The notes beneath the pieces were generated by a model, which searched no databases, was not told where the DNA came from, and saw only the letters and a list, made by a program, of their open reading frames with translations. A DNA stretch of 64,000 nt, taken from Glaciecola sp947496235. Its GTDB lineage: Bacteria > Pseudomonadota > Gammaproteobacteria > Enterobacterales > Alteromonadaceae. Below, one piece after another: positions 53,494 through 62,846 of the stretch (positions within the stretch are counted from its first letter, which is position 1; each line of letters opens with the position of its first letter). Position numbers and translations under genes: made by a program. The DNA lies in NCBI RefSeq assembly GCF_050306235.1, contig NZ_JBLWFH010000001.1, forward strand, positions 434,001 to 498,000, written 5' to 3'.

Positions 53494-55509
53494 TTATGAA
53501 AGTTTTACCACTTGTGCACGCAAAGTCTCCACTTCATCTCTGACTTTAGCCGCCTTCTCGAACTCTAACTCTCGGGCATGTTCAAACATACGTTTTTCCA
53601 ATTCAGAGATCTTTGATAGCAGATCAGGAACCGGTTCAAGTTTATATGACTTATCTTTCTCAGCCACTTTTCTCAGTTTAACTTTACCTGTACAACCGTC
53701 TCCATCATCACCTAAGTCCATAATGTCAGTAATAGGTTTGACCAAAGATTTAGGCGTAATGTTGTTGGCTAAGTTATGTTCCTGCTGCTTTTCACGACGA
53801 CGATTAGTTTCGTCAATGGCTTTTTTCATTGAACCCGTGATCTTGTCGCCATACAGGATAGCTTTGCCGTTTAAGTGTCGTGCAGCACGACCTATTGTTT
53901 GAATGAGAGATTTTTCTGCCCGTAAAAAGCCTTCTTTATCGGCATCTAAAATGGCGACCAAAGACACCTCAGGCATATCCAAACCTTCTCTAAGCAAGTT
54001 AATACCGACCAGCACATCAAATTTACCAATTCTGAGATCACGGATAATTTCTATTCGTTCGACAGTATCAATATCCGAATGCAGGTAGCGGACTTTAACC
54101 CCATGTTCACTTAAATAATCCGTAAGGTCTTCCGCCATACGTTTGGTTAAGGTCGTAATTAACACACGTTCACTTAACTCTACCCGATTATTTATTTCTG
54201 ATAACACATCGTCAACTTGAGAGCCTACTGGGCGCACTTCAATAACTGGATCTAACAAGCCAGTGGGACGCACAACTTGCTCGATAACCTCACCACCTGT
54301 TTTATCCAATTCGTATTGTCCAGGAGTAGCCGAAACGTATATGGTTTGTGGAGATATATGCTCAAACTCCTCAAACTTCAGTGGGCGGTTATCCAACGCC
54401 GAGGGTAACCTGAATCCATACTCCACCAAGGTTTCTTTACGTGATCTATCGCCTTTGTACATGGCTCCAATCTGGGAAACGGTAACATGGGATTCGTCAA
54501 TGAATAACAACCCGTCAGCGGGAAAATAATCTAACAATGTTGGAGGCGGCTCACCCGGCGCTCTTCCGGACAAATAACGTGAATAGTTTTCAATGCCAGA
54601 GCAGTAACCCAGTTCTAACATCATTTCTATATCAAACTGTGTGCGTTGACTAATACGTTGTTCTTCTAGTAGCTTGTGGTTCTCTTTTAGATGTTTCTGT
54701 CTAGTGGCGAGTTCTTTTTTTATTTCCTCCACCGCATTGATAATTTTCTCTCGCGGCGTTACATAGTGGGTTTTAGGAAATATTGTTGCCCGTACCACAT
54801 TCTTTTCAACTGCTCCTGTTAGTGGATCAAAGAAACTAATTTTTTCTATTTCTTCGTCAAACAACTCAACTCTAACTGCTTGCTTTTCGCTGTCTGCGGG
54901 GAAAATATCTATAACGTCCCCTCGTACGCGAAAAGTCCCACGTTCAAAGGCGAGATCGTTACGCTTGTACTGTAATTCTGCTAATCGGCGTAAAATATCT
55001 CGCTGATTCATAATATCGCCTTGGCGTAGATGCAATAACATCTTCATATAGCTTTGCGGATCACCTAAGCCATAAATCGCAGAGACAGATGCGACAATAA
55101 CAACATCGCGACGCTCCATAAGTGCTTTAGTGGCTGATAAGCGCATTTGTTCTATGTGATCATTAATCGAAGAGTCTTTTTCGATAAAGGTATCAGTGCT
55201 TGGCACATAGGCTTCTGGTTGATAGTAATCGTAGTAAGAAACGAAATATTCCACAGCGTTATTCGGGAAAAATTCTTTCATTTCTCCATAAAGTTGCGCT
55301 GCCAGCGTCTTATTATGCGCCAGGATAAGTGTTGGTCTTTGCACTTCGGATATGACGTTGGCCATAGTAAAGGTTTTGCCTGATCCCGTAACCCCTAACA
55401 AGGTTTGATTTGCTAACCCGTCCTCCAAACCCTCCACAAGGCTTGCTATAGCGGTTGGCTGGTCGCCAGCAGGTTGATACTTAGAGACTAATTCAAAGCC
55501 TTTAGGCAT
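53494..55509 (-). CDS. uvrB: Excinuclease ABC subunit B
   Basis: A 671-residue DNA-damage recognition helicase of nucleotide excision repair. Walker A is TGSGKTFTMANV, DESH is present (LLFIDESHVT), and the beta-hairpin region YYDYYQPEAYVP is intact. The C-terminal UVR domain (LEKRMFEHARELEFEKAA) binds UvrC. Its start overlaps the MATE stop (TAATG), so it is co-transcribed with that exporter. No LexA box is visible within the operon. Confidence 0.97.
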   Translation of the reverse strand: MPKGFELVSKYQPAGDQPTAIASLVEGLEDGLANQTLLGVTGSGKTFTMANVISEVQRPTLILAHNKTLAAQLYGEMKEFFPNNAVEYFVSYYDYYQPEAYVPSTDTFIEKDSSINDHIEQMRLSATKALMERRDVVIVASVSAIYGLGDPQSYMKMLLHLRQGDIMNQRDILRRLAELQYKRNDLAFERGTFRVRGDVIDIFPADSEKQAVRVELFDEEIEKISFFDPLTGAVEKNVVRATIFPKTHYVTPREKIINAVEEIKKELATRQKHLKENHKLLEEQRISQRTQFDIEMMLELGYCSGIENYSRYLSGRAPGEPPPTLLDYFPADGLLFIDESHVTVSQIGAMYKGDRSRKETLVEYGFRLPSALDNRPLKFEEFEHISPQTIYVSATPGQYELDKTGGEVIEQVVRPTGLLDPVIEVRPVGSQVDDVLSEINNRVELSERVLITTLTKRMAEDLTDYLSEHGVKVRYLHSDIDTVERIEIIRDLRIGKFDVLVGINLLREGLDMPEVSLVAILDADKEGFLRAEKSLIQTIGRAARHLNGKAILYGDKITGSMKKAIDETNRRREKQQEHNLANNITPKSLVKPITDIMDLGDDGDGCTGKVKLRKVAEKDKSYKLEPVPDLLSKISELEKRMFEHARELEFEKAAKVRDEVETLRAQVVKLS

Positions 55510-56891
55510 TAATCTTTACTCCTGTTTGTTTGCAATGAAGTTTCTAACATTTTATTTTTCAATAAGGTACGTTTAAACCAAGTAAATGACACAAAAGCGG
55601 TTGCCAAATTTGCAATTACACATCCCCAAAACAGTCCCACAACATCAAACAATAAGCTTCCTAAATAAGCGACAGGAACATAAAAAACAAATAACCTGAC
55701 TAAACTGAGTATTAAAGCTGACATGGGCATATGCATGGCATTAAAAGAAGAGTTGGTTAGAATAATTATCCCTTGCAATCCGTAACCAAGAGGTAAAATC
55801 AAAAGAAAAACCTTTATTAGTTCTTGTACTTTCACATCATCGGCAAACATTGCCGCAAGGGGCACTGAAAGCGCTGCTAATATTAGATACATTAGGAATT
55901 GCCATGCCATCACAAATTTCATGCACATCATGTAAGCTTTTTCTATTCGATGCCAATGACTCGCCCCAAAGTTTTGACTGATAAAGGGTGGTAACGACAT
56001 GGACAATGAAAGAACCACAATAGACGCTAAAGATTCAAGACGATTTCCCACCCCCCAAGCAGCTACAGCTTCTTTACCATAAGTGGCAACTATGGCGGTT
56101 AATATGGCGCCAGCAATCGGTGTTAACATATTTGCGCCGGCCGCTGGAAGACCGATACCAAGCACGCCTTTTGAGGCTTTCTTAAATTCCCGAAAGTTTA
56201 ATAATTTGGCTTCCATTAATTGTCGTTTTACTGCCAACAAGTAAAGTATCCAGACGACATTCACAAGCCAAGCGATAGCAGTAGCTATTGCCGCCCCCAT
56301 GATGCCATAAGCTGGAATAGGTCCAAGGCCGAAAATAAGAATGGGATCAAGCACAGCGTTTATTGCACCACCCGCTGCCATTATGATACTTGGCATTTTT
56401 GTATCACCATTTGCACGCAATACGCTATTGCCCACCATAGGAACGGCCAACAGAACAGCGGACAGTAACCAAACCGACATATAGTCATGAATAAATGGCA
56501 ATATCTCTGGCGTTGCTCCCATGAGAGTGAAAATGTCATCAATAAAAAAGTAACCGGAGATAGATAACGCGGCGACTAGTAATACTGACAACATCATAGC
56601 GCCTGATGCTAACGCTTTTGCTTCGGAACTATCACCACTGCCTAAATATTTGCCTATTACAGCAGATGTTCCTATCCCTAACCCTATGGTCAAACTAATA
56701 ATGGTGAAGGTCACTGGAAAGGTAAAACTGATAGCGGCTAGTTCGACTGTGCCTAACAAGCTAACAAAAAAGGTATCGACTAACGAAAAAGTCATTAACA
56801 TTGTCATGCCCAAAATCATGGGCACTGTCATACCGATAAGCGTTTGCTTTATATCGCCAGTCAATAAATCTTTAGCTGTTTTTTTACTCAC
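55509..56891 (-). CDS. MATE family efflux transporter
   Basis: A 460-residue protein with about twelve hydrophobic helices in the two-bundle MATE pattern (LVDTFFVSLLG early and PAAGANMLTPIAGAIL at mid-protein). It exports cationic drugs or metabolites with H+ or Na+ exchange. The start is GTG with a poor ribosome-binding site. It is translationally coupled to uvrB, an unusual operon partner. Confidence 0.88.
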   Translation of the reverse strand: MSKKTAKDLLTGDIKQTLIGMTVPMILGMTMLMTFSLVDTFFVSLLGTVELAAISFTFPVTFTIISLTIGLGIGTSAVIGKYLGSGDSSEAKALASGAMMLSVLLVAALSISGYFFIDDIFTLMGATPEILPFIHDYMSVWLLSAVLLAVPMVGNSVLRANGDTKMPSIIMAAGGAINAVLDPILIFGLGPIPAYGIMGAAIATAIAWLVNVVWILYLLAVKRQLMEAKLLNFREFKKASKGVLGIGLPAAGANMLTPIAGAILTAIVATYGKEAVAAWGVGNRLESLASIVVLSLSMSLPPFISQNFGASHWHRIEKAYMMCMKFVMAWQFLMYLILAALSVPLAAMFADDVKVQELIKVFLLILPLGYGLQGIIILTNSSFNAMHMPMSALILSLVRLFVFYVPVAYLGSLLFDVVGLFWGCVIANLATAFVSFTWFKRTLLKNKMLETSLQTNRSKD

Positions 56892-57271
56892 GTAGTGGTC
56901 TTTTTAAAAATGTATTAAAGTTAAACAAAGGCTTATGTAGAAAATGTCATACAAATAGTGAAAAAGCATTCATCTATACTAACGAGATTTTTCGCAAAAT
57001 GTGCTATTTTTTCTGACGAATTTTATTCGTCAATATCTTGACTTCTTGGCGTTAATTCTATCTCTTTGTTATTACAATAAGTTAGATTCATCAAAACAAC
57101 ACACAAGCAAAAAACATTTTTATAATCAATGTTGCGCCTGCACAAATACTAAACAATAGTACCACATACATTTATAACCAACTGATTTATAAGTGTTATT
57201 ATTTTTTATGACATAAATATTTCAATTAATCATTGACAATGATGGAAAAAAATAAATCTGTTTCAAAAAAA

Positions 57272-57306
57272 TAATTCACAGAGTTATCCACAGATTATGT
57301 TGATAA
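57272..57306. promoter_or_regulatory. Cluster of DnaA-box-like sites
   Basis: A perfect DnaA box TTATCCACA lies at 57284-57292. TAATTCACA (57272-57280, one mismatch) is in the same orientation 3 bp upstream. TGTTGATAA (57298-57306, one mismatch on the complement) is in the opposite orientation. Confidence 0.5.
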
Positions 57307-57619
57307 CTGATTGCGCCTTAATAATGACGCTATATGCAGGCCTGTTGATTAAATTTTGGGTAAGTTACTACTAACCTTGTAATACCTTTTCTATTGTTAC
57401 AGATTTATGAATTACTGTCTATATAAACAGTAATCAACTACTTTTTAATATCATTTAAATATATAGAAATAAATATTTTGCTTATTTGGGTATCAAAAGA
57501 TTAACTCTATGATTTTCAGTGTTTTTAGCTGATTTTTGCTTTTAAACCGTTCAACTGACGCATTTTTACGCAACAAAGTTAAATACGGGTCATTTCCATA
57601 AAAAAAAAGCAAAACCTAG

Positions 57620-57648
57620 TTGACACACAATCGGTACGTGATTAATAT
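57620..57648 (+). promoter_or_regulatory. Strong promoter for the tRNA-Asn pair
   Basis: TTGACA (57620-57625), 17-bp spacer, TAATAT (57643-57648), followed by a GC-rich discriminator (GCGC) typical of growth-rate-controlled stable RNA promoters. The first tRNA begins 22 bp later. Confidence 0.88.
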
Positions 57649-57670
57649 GCGCATCCGTTAAAAGTCAGGT

Positions 57671-57746
57671 CCCCCTTAGCTCAGTTGGTTAGAGCGACGG
57701 ACTGTTAATCCGCAGGTCCCCCGTTCGAGTCGGGGAGGGGGAGCCA
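57671..57746 (+). tRNA. tRNA-Asn (GTT), first copy
   Basis: Cloverleaf with acceptor TCCCCCT / AGGGGGA, anticodon GTT at 57705-57707, TTCGAGT T-loop and encoded CCA end. As I read it, it is 76 nt, one C shorter than the second copy in the variable/T-stem junction. Confidence 0.96.
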
Positions 57747-57773
57747 ACTTTTAGCCTGAATGCACAGCATGAT

Positions 57774-57850
57774 TCCCCCTTAGCTCAGTTGGTTAGAGCG
57801 ACGGACTGTTAATCCGCAGGTCCCCCGTTCGAGTCGGGGAGGGGGAGCCA
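57774..57850 (+). tRNA. tRNA-Asn (GTT), second copy
   Basis: 77 nt including CCA, anticodon GTT, same acceptor and arms as the first copy, 27 bp after it. Both are likely processed from one transcript. Confidence 0.97.
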
Positions 57851-57877
57851 TCTTCTCAAACGCCAAATTTTTCTCAT

Positions 57878-57900
57878 AAAAGCAAAATCCTTAGCTTTTT
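57878..57900 (+). terminator. Weak hairpin with T-run after the tRNAs
   Basis: AAAAGC / GCTTTT, 10-nt loop, T5 tail, 27 bp after the second tRNA. Short stem, so only tentative. Confidence 0.35.
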
Positions 57901-57989
57901 CGTGTTGTTTACCGAGCAAGAAAAAGGGATAATTACCCTACTTCAATAAATTCATCATTTATCAAATTGTTACAGGGCAATCGCCAGAT

Positions 57990-58568
57990 ATGACAGATTT
58001 ATTACTGTTACTTATTGGGACAGTGTTAGTTAATAATTTTGTGCTAGTTCAGTTTTTAGGGTTATGCCCTTTTATGGGTGTGTCTGGCAAATTAGAAACA
58101 GCCATGGGCATGTCGCTAGCCACTACCTTCGTGCTTACTATAGCATCGATGAGTAGTTACCTAGTTGAAACTTACATTTTACAGCCTTTAGAAATTTCAT
58201 ACCTGCGTACCTTAAGTTTCATTTTGGTGATCGCAGTCATAGTACAATTCACCGAAATGGTGGTACGAAAAACCAGCCCGACTCTCTACCGATTATTAGG
58301 CATATTTCTGCCGTTGATAACCACTAATTGTGCTGTACTAGGTGTTGCTTTACTCAATACCACCAAGCAGCATAATTTTATTGAATCTATCATTTATGGT
58401 TTTGGCGCAGCAGTTGGCTTCTCCTTCGTACTAATTTTATTTGCTGCAATGCGGGAGCGCTTAGCCGCAGCGGATGTGCCCGCCCCTTTCAAAGGTGCAT
58501 CTATTGCTATGATCACTGCAGGTTTAATGTCATTGGCCTTTATGGGTTTTGCAGGGTTGATTAAATGA
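57990..58568 (+). CDS. rsxA: Electron transport complex subunit RsxA
   Basis: A 192-residue inner-membrane protein with six hydrophobic helices, sister to RsxE. The FLGLCPFMGVSGK segment and PLITTNCAVLGVA are typical of RsxA/RnfA. It is the first gene of the operon for the ion-motive ferredoxin/NADH electron-transfer complex that keeps SoxR reduced or drives Na+/H+ transport. It overlaps rsxB by 4 bp (ATGA). Confidence 0.96.
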   Translation: MTDLLLLLIGTVLVNNFVLVQFLGLCPFMGVSGKLETAMGMSLATTFVLTIASMSSYLVETYILQPLEISYLRTLSFILVIAVIVQFTEMVVRKTSPTLYRLLGIFLPLITTNCAVLGVALLNTTKQHNFIESIIYGFGAAVGFSFVLILFAAMRERLAAADVPAPFKGASIAMITAGLMSLAFMGFAGLIK

Positions 58569-59134
58569 CATTTACCTTGATAGCCATACTATCTTTTGCC
58601 GCACTAGCACTCATTTTTGGTGCTCTGCTGGGATTTGCTTCTATTAAATTTAAAGTTGAAAGCGATCCCTTAGTCGACCAAATTGATAATATTTTACCGC
58701 AAACACAATGTGGTCAATGTGGATACCCAGGTTGTAGACCCTATGCCGAAGCAATTGCCAACGGAGACGAAATAAATAAATGTCCTCCAGGCGGTGAAGC
58801 CACCATCAAAGAGCTAGCTGATCTCATGGGAGTGGAAGCAAAACCTTTAGATGCAGCCCACGGCACCGAAGACGTCAAGAAAGTAGCCTATATACGTGAA
58901 GCTGAATGTATCGGCTGTACCAAATGTATTCAAGCATGTCCGGTAGACGCCATCATTGGTGCAGCTAAACAAATGCATACTGTAATTATTGATGAATGTA
59001 CAGGATGTGACCTCTGTGTAGAGCCCTGCCCTGTTGATTGTATCGACATGGTGCCGCTTGCAGAATCCTCGCAAAATTGGAAGTGGGACTTTAACACTGT
59101 CACAGTTGGTGACATTCCCATAAGGCAGTTATAA
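58565..59134 (+). CDS. rsxB: Electron transport complex subunit RsxB
   Basis: A 189-residue iron-sulfur protein. An N-terminal membrane helix is followed by a four-Cys motif starting CGQCGYPGCRPYAEA (ending in KCPPGG) and two 4Fe-4S ferredoxin motifs (CIGCTKCIQACPVDA and CTGCDLCVEPCPVDC). It transfers electrons between the soluble and membrane parts of the complex. It abuts rsxC with no gap. Confidence 0.96.
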   Translation: MTFTLIAILSFAALALIFGALLGFASIKFKVESDPLVDQIDNILPQTQCGQCGYPGCRPYAEAIANGDEINKCPPGGEATIKELADLMGVEAKPLDAAHGTEDVKKVAYIREAECIGCTKCIQACPVDAIIGAAKQMHTVIIDECTGCDLCVEPCPVDCIDMVPLAESSQNWKWDFNTVTVGDIPIRQL

Positions 59135-61105
59135 ATGTTTGCAGACTTTGATCAAATAATGGAAAGACTGGCGACCAAGCAATTGTGGGATTTTGCTGGC
59201 GGTGTTCACCCTGATGGTCATAAAGGGCTATCCAACCAACACCAAATTGCTGACGCAGGTTTACCTGATTACCTTTATATACCTATCAAGCAACATATAG
59301 GTGTAGATGCTGAATTAATTGTAAATGTCGGCGACCGAGTAAAATCAGGTCAACCGTTAACCGAAAGCCATAACCCCTTTGCAGTGCCTGTGCATGCCAG
59401 TTCTTCAGGGGAAGTCATCGCTATTGACGAACATATTGCAGCTCACCCTTCTGGGATTAAAGAAGCGACTATCACCATCAAAGTAGACGGTTTAGACACG
59501 CAATACAATTTTGATCCTGTGAACAACTACAATACCCGAGACAAAGCTGAAATTGTAGAAGCCATTTGTAAAGCTGGCATCAGCGGAATGGGCGGAGCTG
59601 GCTTTCCTACCCATTTAAAATCTAATAATGTGAAACCTATTGAGTTTCTCATCATTAACGGTGTTGAATGTGAACCCTATATCACCGCCGACGATAGATT
59701 AATGCGCGAGCACGCTTGGCAAATCCGCCAAGGCATAGATGTTTTAAACTACTTGTTGAAACCTCGCCAAGTATTAATTGCAATCGAAGACAACAAGCCA
59801 GAAGCATTTGAGACCATGTCCATCGCTTGTCAGCAACAAGACAACTATCAGGTCATAAGTATTCCTACTAAGTATCCAGCTGGCGGTGAAAAACAACTCA
59901 TTCAAATGTTGACGTCCAGAGAAGTGCCATCAGACGGTCTTCCTGTGGATGTTGGTTGCCTAATGTACAATGTGGGCACCTGTTATGCTGTTGCTGATGC
60001 CATCATCGAAGGGAAACCCTTAACTAAACGCGTGGTTACCCTGACCGGAAAAGCATTGGAAAAACCGCAAAACTTCTGGGTTAAAATTGGCACCCCGGTC
60101 GAACATTTATTGCAGCTAAGTGGCTACAATCCTGACAAACAAGAGTACCCCCGTATCATCATGGGCGGACCTATGATGGGTTTCACCCTAAGCAGTGTAA
60201 AAGTACCTGTCATAAAAACCACCAATTGTTTGTTAGCACCAGAGAAAAATGAACTTGCCATTGTAGAAGATGAACGCGCATGTATTCGTTGTTCAGCTTG
60301 CGCCGATGCCTGTCCTATTAGCTTATTACCCCAACAATTGTATTGGTACTCAACCTCAAAAGATTATGAAGTAGCGCAACAATATAATCTCTTTGATTGC
60401 ATAGAATGTGGCGCATGTGCCTTTGTATGCCCGAGTGAAATTCCACTCGTGCACTACTACCGAATAGCAAAAGCTGAGATTCGCCAGCAAAAAGTTGAAA
60501 AAGAAAAATCCGAAAAGGCTAAACAACGTTTCGAAGCCAGAAAAGCTCGTTTGTTAAAAGAGAAAAAAGAGCGAGAAGAAAAACATCGATTAGCGGCTGA
60601 GGCTCGTAAACGCGCTATGCAATCAGACGATTCCGGTGCGAAAGACAAGATAGCCGCTGCACTTGCACGAGCTAAAGCTAAGAAAGCAGGTCAAGCTACA
60701 ACTGAAGCACCTAAAGAATCGAGCGGTGCTCCTCAGGCTCAATCCCAGCAAGATAAGGTAGCCGCAGCCATTGCCCGCGCAAAGGCAAAAAAGGCAGCAC
60801 AACAAAGCGACAACGCCGCCAGCGAAAAAGAGCAGAATACTGAGACTCAAAAGACGGAGGATAATCCGTCTCAAGACGATAAAAAGGCCAAAGTTGCCGC
60901 CGCCATAGCCCGCGCAAAAGCGAAAAAAGCGGCTCAGCAATCTGAGGATGCTAACGAGCCAAAACAAGAAAATGACCAACAGGCTTCTGAAGAGTCAAAA
61001 CCAGCTTCGGAAATATCCGAACAAGACAAAAAAGCAAAAATAGCGGCAGCCATTGCCAGAGCAAAAGCTAAAAAGGCTGCAAATAAAAAGGCTAATGATG
61101 AGTAA
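59135..61105 (+). CDS. rsxC: Electron transport complex subunit RsxC
   Basis: A 656-residue peripheral subunit. The N-terminal FMN/NADH-binding region has GMGGAGFPTHLK and the NGVECEPYITADDRLM segment. Two ferredoxin-type clusters follow (CIRCSACADACP and CIECGACAFVCP). The C-terminal 180 residues are an Ala/Lys-rich tail with four near-identical repeats of the form K-[IV]-AAA-[IL]-ARAKAKKA. That tail is known to vary in length in RsxC. Order rsxABCDGE is conserved. Confidence 0.95.
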   Translation: MFADFDQIMERLATKQLWDFAGGVHPDGHKGLSNQHQIADAGLPDYLYIPIKQHIGVDAELIVNVGDRVKSGQPLTESHNPFAVPVHASSSGEVIAIDEHIAAHPSGIKEATITIKVDGLDTQYNFDPVNNYNTRDKAEIVEAICKAGISGMGGAGFPTHLKSNNVKPIEFLIINGVECEPYITADDRLMREHAWQIRQGIDVLNYLLKPRQVLIAIEDNKPEAFETMSIACQQQDNYQVISIPTKYPAGGEKQLIQMLTSREVPSDGLPVDVGCLMYNVGTCYAVADAIIEGKPLTKRVVTLTGKALEKPQNFWVKIGTPVEHLLQLSGYNPDKQEYPRIIMGGPMMGFTLSSVKVPVIKTTNCLLAPEKNELAIVEDERACIRCSACADACPISLLPQQLYWYSTSKDYEVAQQYNLFDCIECGACAFVCPSEIPLVHYYRIAKAEIRQQKVEKEKSEKAKQRFEARKARLLKEKKEREEKHRLAAEARKRAMQSDDSGAKDKIAAALARAKAKKAGQATTEAPKESSGAPQAQSQQDKVAAAIARAKAKKAAQQSDNAASEKEQNTETQKTEDNPSQDDKKAKVAAAIARAKAKKAAQQSEDANEPKQENDQQASEESKPASEISEQDKKAKIAAAIARAKAKKAANKKANDE

Positions 61106-62177
61106 ATTAACAGTCGCCAGTTCTCCCCATTATCATAACCAGCGAGACACTGGTGCAGTAATGCGCATGGTGATTTTCGCTTGTATCCCGGGCATTGCTA
61201 TGCAAACTTGGTTTTTCGGTTATGGCGTGTTAATTCAAGTATTTCTTTGCGTCTTAACAGCTGTTGTATCTGAAGCCATTATTCTAGAAATACGTAAAAA
61301 GAATACTGTGCGTGCGGTTAAAGATTACAGTGCAGTGCTTGCAGGCTTACTTTTGGCCATTAGTATTCCGCCTTTATCACCTTGGTGGATTTCAGTCATA
61401 GGCGCTAGCTTTGCAATTATCGTGGTTAAGCAGTTTTACGGCGGTTTAGGCTATAATATGTTTAACCCAGCAATGACCGCCTATATCATGTTGTTGATAT
61501 CTTTTCCGGTGCAAATGACATCATGGCTACCTCCTATTAGTCTAACGGAACAGCAATTTAGCTTATGGGATGCTATTCATACTGTGTTCACAGGCTTTAC
61601 TGCTGAAGGCTATAGTGTTGGGCAATTAAGAGTTGGGGTAGATGGCGTTACCATGGCTACGCCACTTGATCACATGAAGACCCAATTGACCCAAGGTTAT
61701 ACGGTAGACGAAGCCTTAACCAACGATATTTATAGCGGTAACTCAGGCATTGGATGGGCGCCAATTGCTATCGCTTTTTTACTTGGTGGATTGGCGCTGA
61801 TAAAGCTAAGAGTAATTAATTGGCATATTCCATTCAGTATGATCGCAGGCGCTTTGATTACAGCGTTTATTTTTTACTTGGTAGATCCTTCAACATTCGC
61901 ATCACCTTGGTTCCACTTTATTAATGGAAGCTTGGTTTTCGGTGCTTTTTTCATCGCCACAGACCCTGTATCTTCATCAACTACTAATAACGGCAGACTC
62001 ATTTTTGGATTCGCCATTGGTGTGTGGATAATTATTATTCGTACATGGGGAAATTATCCTGATGCTGTGGCCTTTTCAGTGGTGTTGATGAATATGGCGG
62101 TGCCTTTAATTGACTATTACACCAAACCTCGCACCTATGGACATAAGTTGAAAGCCAAATCGATGTCGGAGAAATAA
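61098..62177 (+). CDS. rsxD: Electron transport complex subunit RsxD
   Basis: A 359-residue inner-membrane flavoprotein with about nine or ten helices. The DGVTMATPLD segment corresponds to where the covalently FMN-bearing threonine of RnfD/RsxD lies. I start it at the second of two ATGs (61098), with AGG 6 nt upstream. The frame opens earlier inside rsxC but without support. It overlaps the rsxC end by 8 bp. Confidence 0.95.
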   Translation: MSKLTVASSPHYHNQRDTGAVMRMVIFACIPGIAMQTWFFGYGVLIQVFLCVLTAVVSEAIILEIRKKNTVRAVKDYSAVLAGLLLAISIPPLSPWWISVIGASFAIIVVKQFYGGLGYNMFNPAMTAYIMLLISFPVQMTSWLPPISLTEQQFSLWDAIHTVFTGFTAEGYSVGQLRVGVDGVTMATPLDHMKTQLTQGYTVDEALTNDIYSGNSGIGWAPIAIAFLLGGLALIKLRVINWHIPFSMIAGALITAFIFYLVDPSTFASPWFHFINGSLVFGAFFIATDPVSSSTTNNGRLIFGFAIGVWIIIIRTWGNYPDAVAFSVVLMNMAVPLIDYYTKPRTYGHKLKAKSMSEK

Positions 62178-62183
62178 CAGCTG

Positions 62184-62846
62184 ATGTTAAAGTTTATTAG
62201 CAAAAATGCGGGAATTTTAGGACTCTTTGCCATTATCACTACCGGCTTGATTGCGCTTACTTATTGGCAAACTAAAGACCGTATTTATCAAGCCCAGCAA
62301 ACGCAATTACTCAGCATTTTAAATCAACTGGTACCTGAGGAAAGTCATGATAATGCGCTACACACTGACTGCATTATTATTCCAGCAAATCCTTTACTTG
62401 GTGATCGAACCCAACGCGCTTACCGGGCACGGCTAGAACAACAAAACCAAGCGATAATTATTGAAACCACTGCACCAGATGGTTACAGCGGTGATATTCA
62501 AATAGTAGTAGCCGTCGATACTCAAGAAACCGTGCTTGGTGCGCGAGTATTAAAGCACAAAGAAACGCCTGGGCTTGGCGATAAAATTGATACGCGAGTA
62601 AGCGATTGGATTTACGGATTTGCAGAGGTAGTCTATAACGAAGAAGTCAGTAACCGCTGGAAAGTTAAAAAAGATGGCGGTCAGTTTGATCAATTTACTG
62701 GTGCTACTATTACTCCAAGAGCTGTAGTCAGAGCCATCGCTAATGCAGCCGCTTACGTAAATCAACATCAAGATCAGTTGTATACTGTACCCGCTAATTG
62801 CGAAGCTCCTGTAGAAAATGCGGAGGCCACCGATGAACGAATTTAA
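62184..62846 (+). CDS. rsxG: Electron transport complex subunit RsxG
   Basis: A 220-residue protein with one N-terminal membrane helix and a periplasmic FMN-binding domain. The flavinylation motif is TGAT in DQFTGATITPRAV. GYSGDIQIVVAVD and HKETPGLGDKI are family hallmarks. It overlaps rsxE by 14 bp. Confidence 0.95.
   Translation: MLKFISKNAGILGLFAIITTGLIALTYWQTKDRIYQAQQTQLLSILNQLVPEESHDNALHTDCIIIPANPLLGDRTQRAYRARLEQQNQAIIIETTAPDGYSGDIQIVVAVDTQETVLGARVLKHKETPGLGDKIDTRVSDWIYGFAEVVYNEEVSNRWKVKKDGGQFDQFTGATITPRAVVRAIANAAAYVNQHQDQLYTVPANCEAPVENAEATDERI

Larger units (their letters stand above)
56892..57670. other. 779-bp AT-rich intergenic region
   Basis: No credible coding frame. It contains the MATE-uvrB promoter region, a 7-bp hairpin TGACGAA / TTCGTCA (57014-57032), a cluster of DnaA-box-like sites (57272-57306) and the tRNA-Asn promoter (57620-57648). 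The rest is low-complexity AT-rich sequence. Confidence 0.7.
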
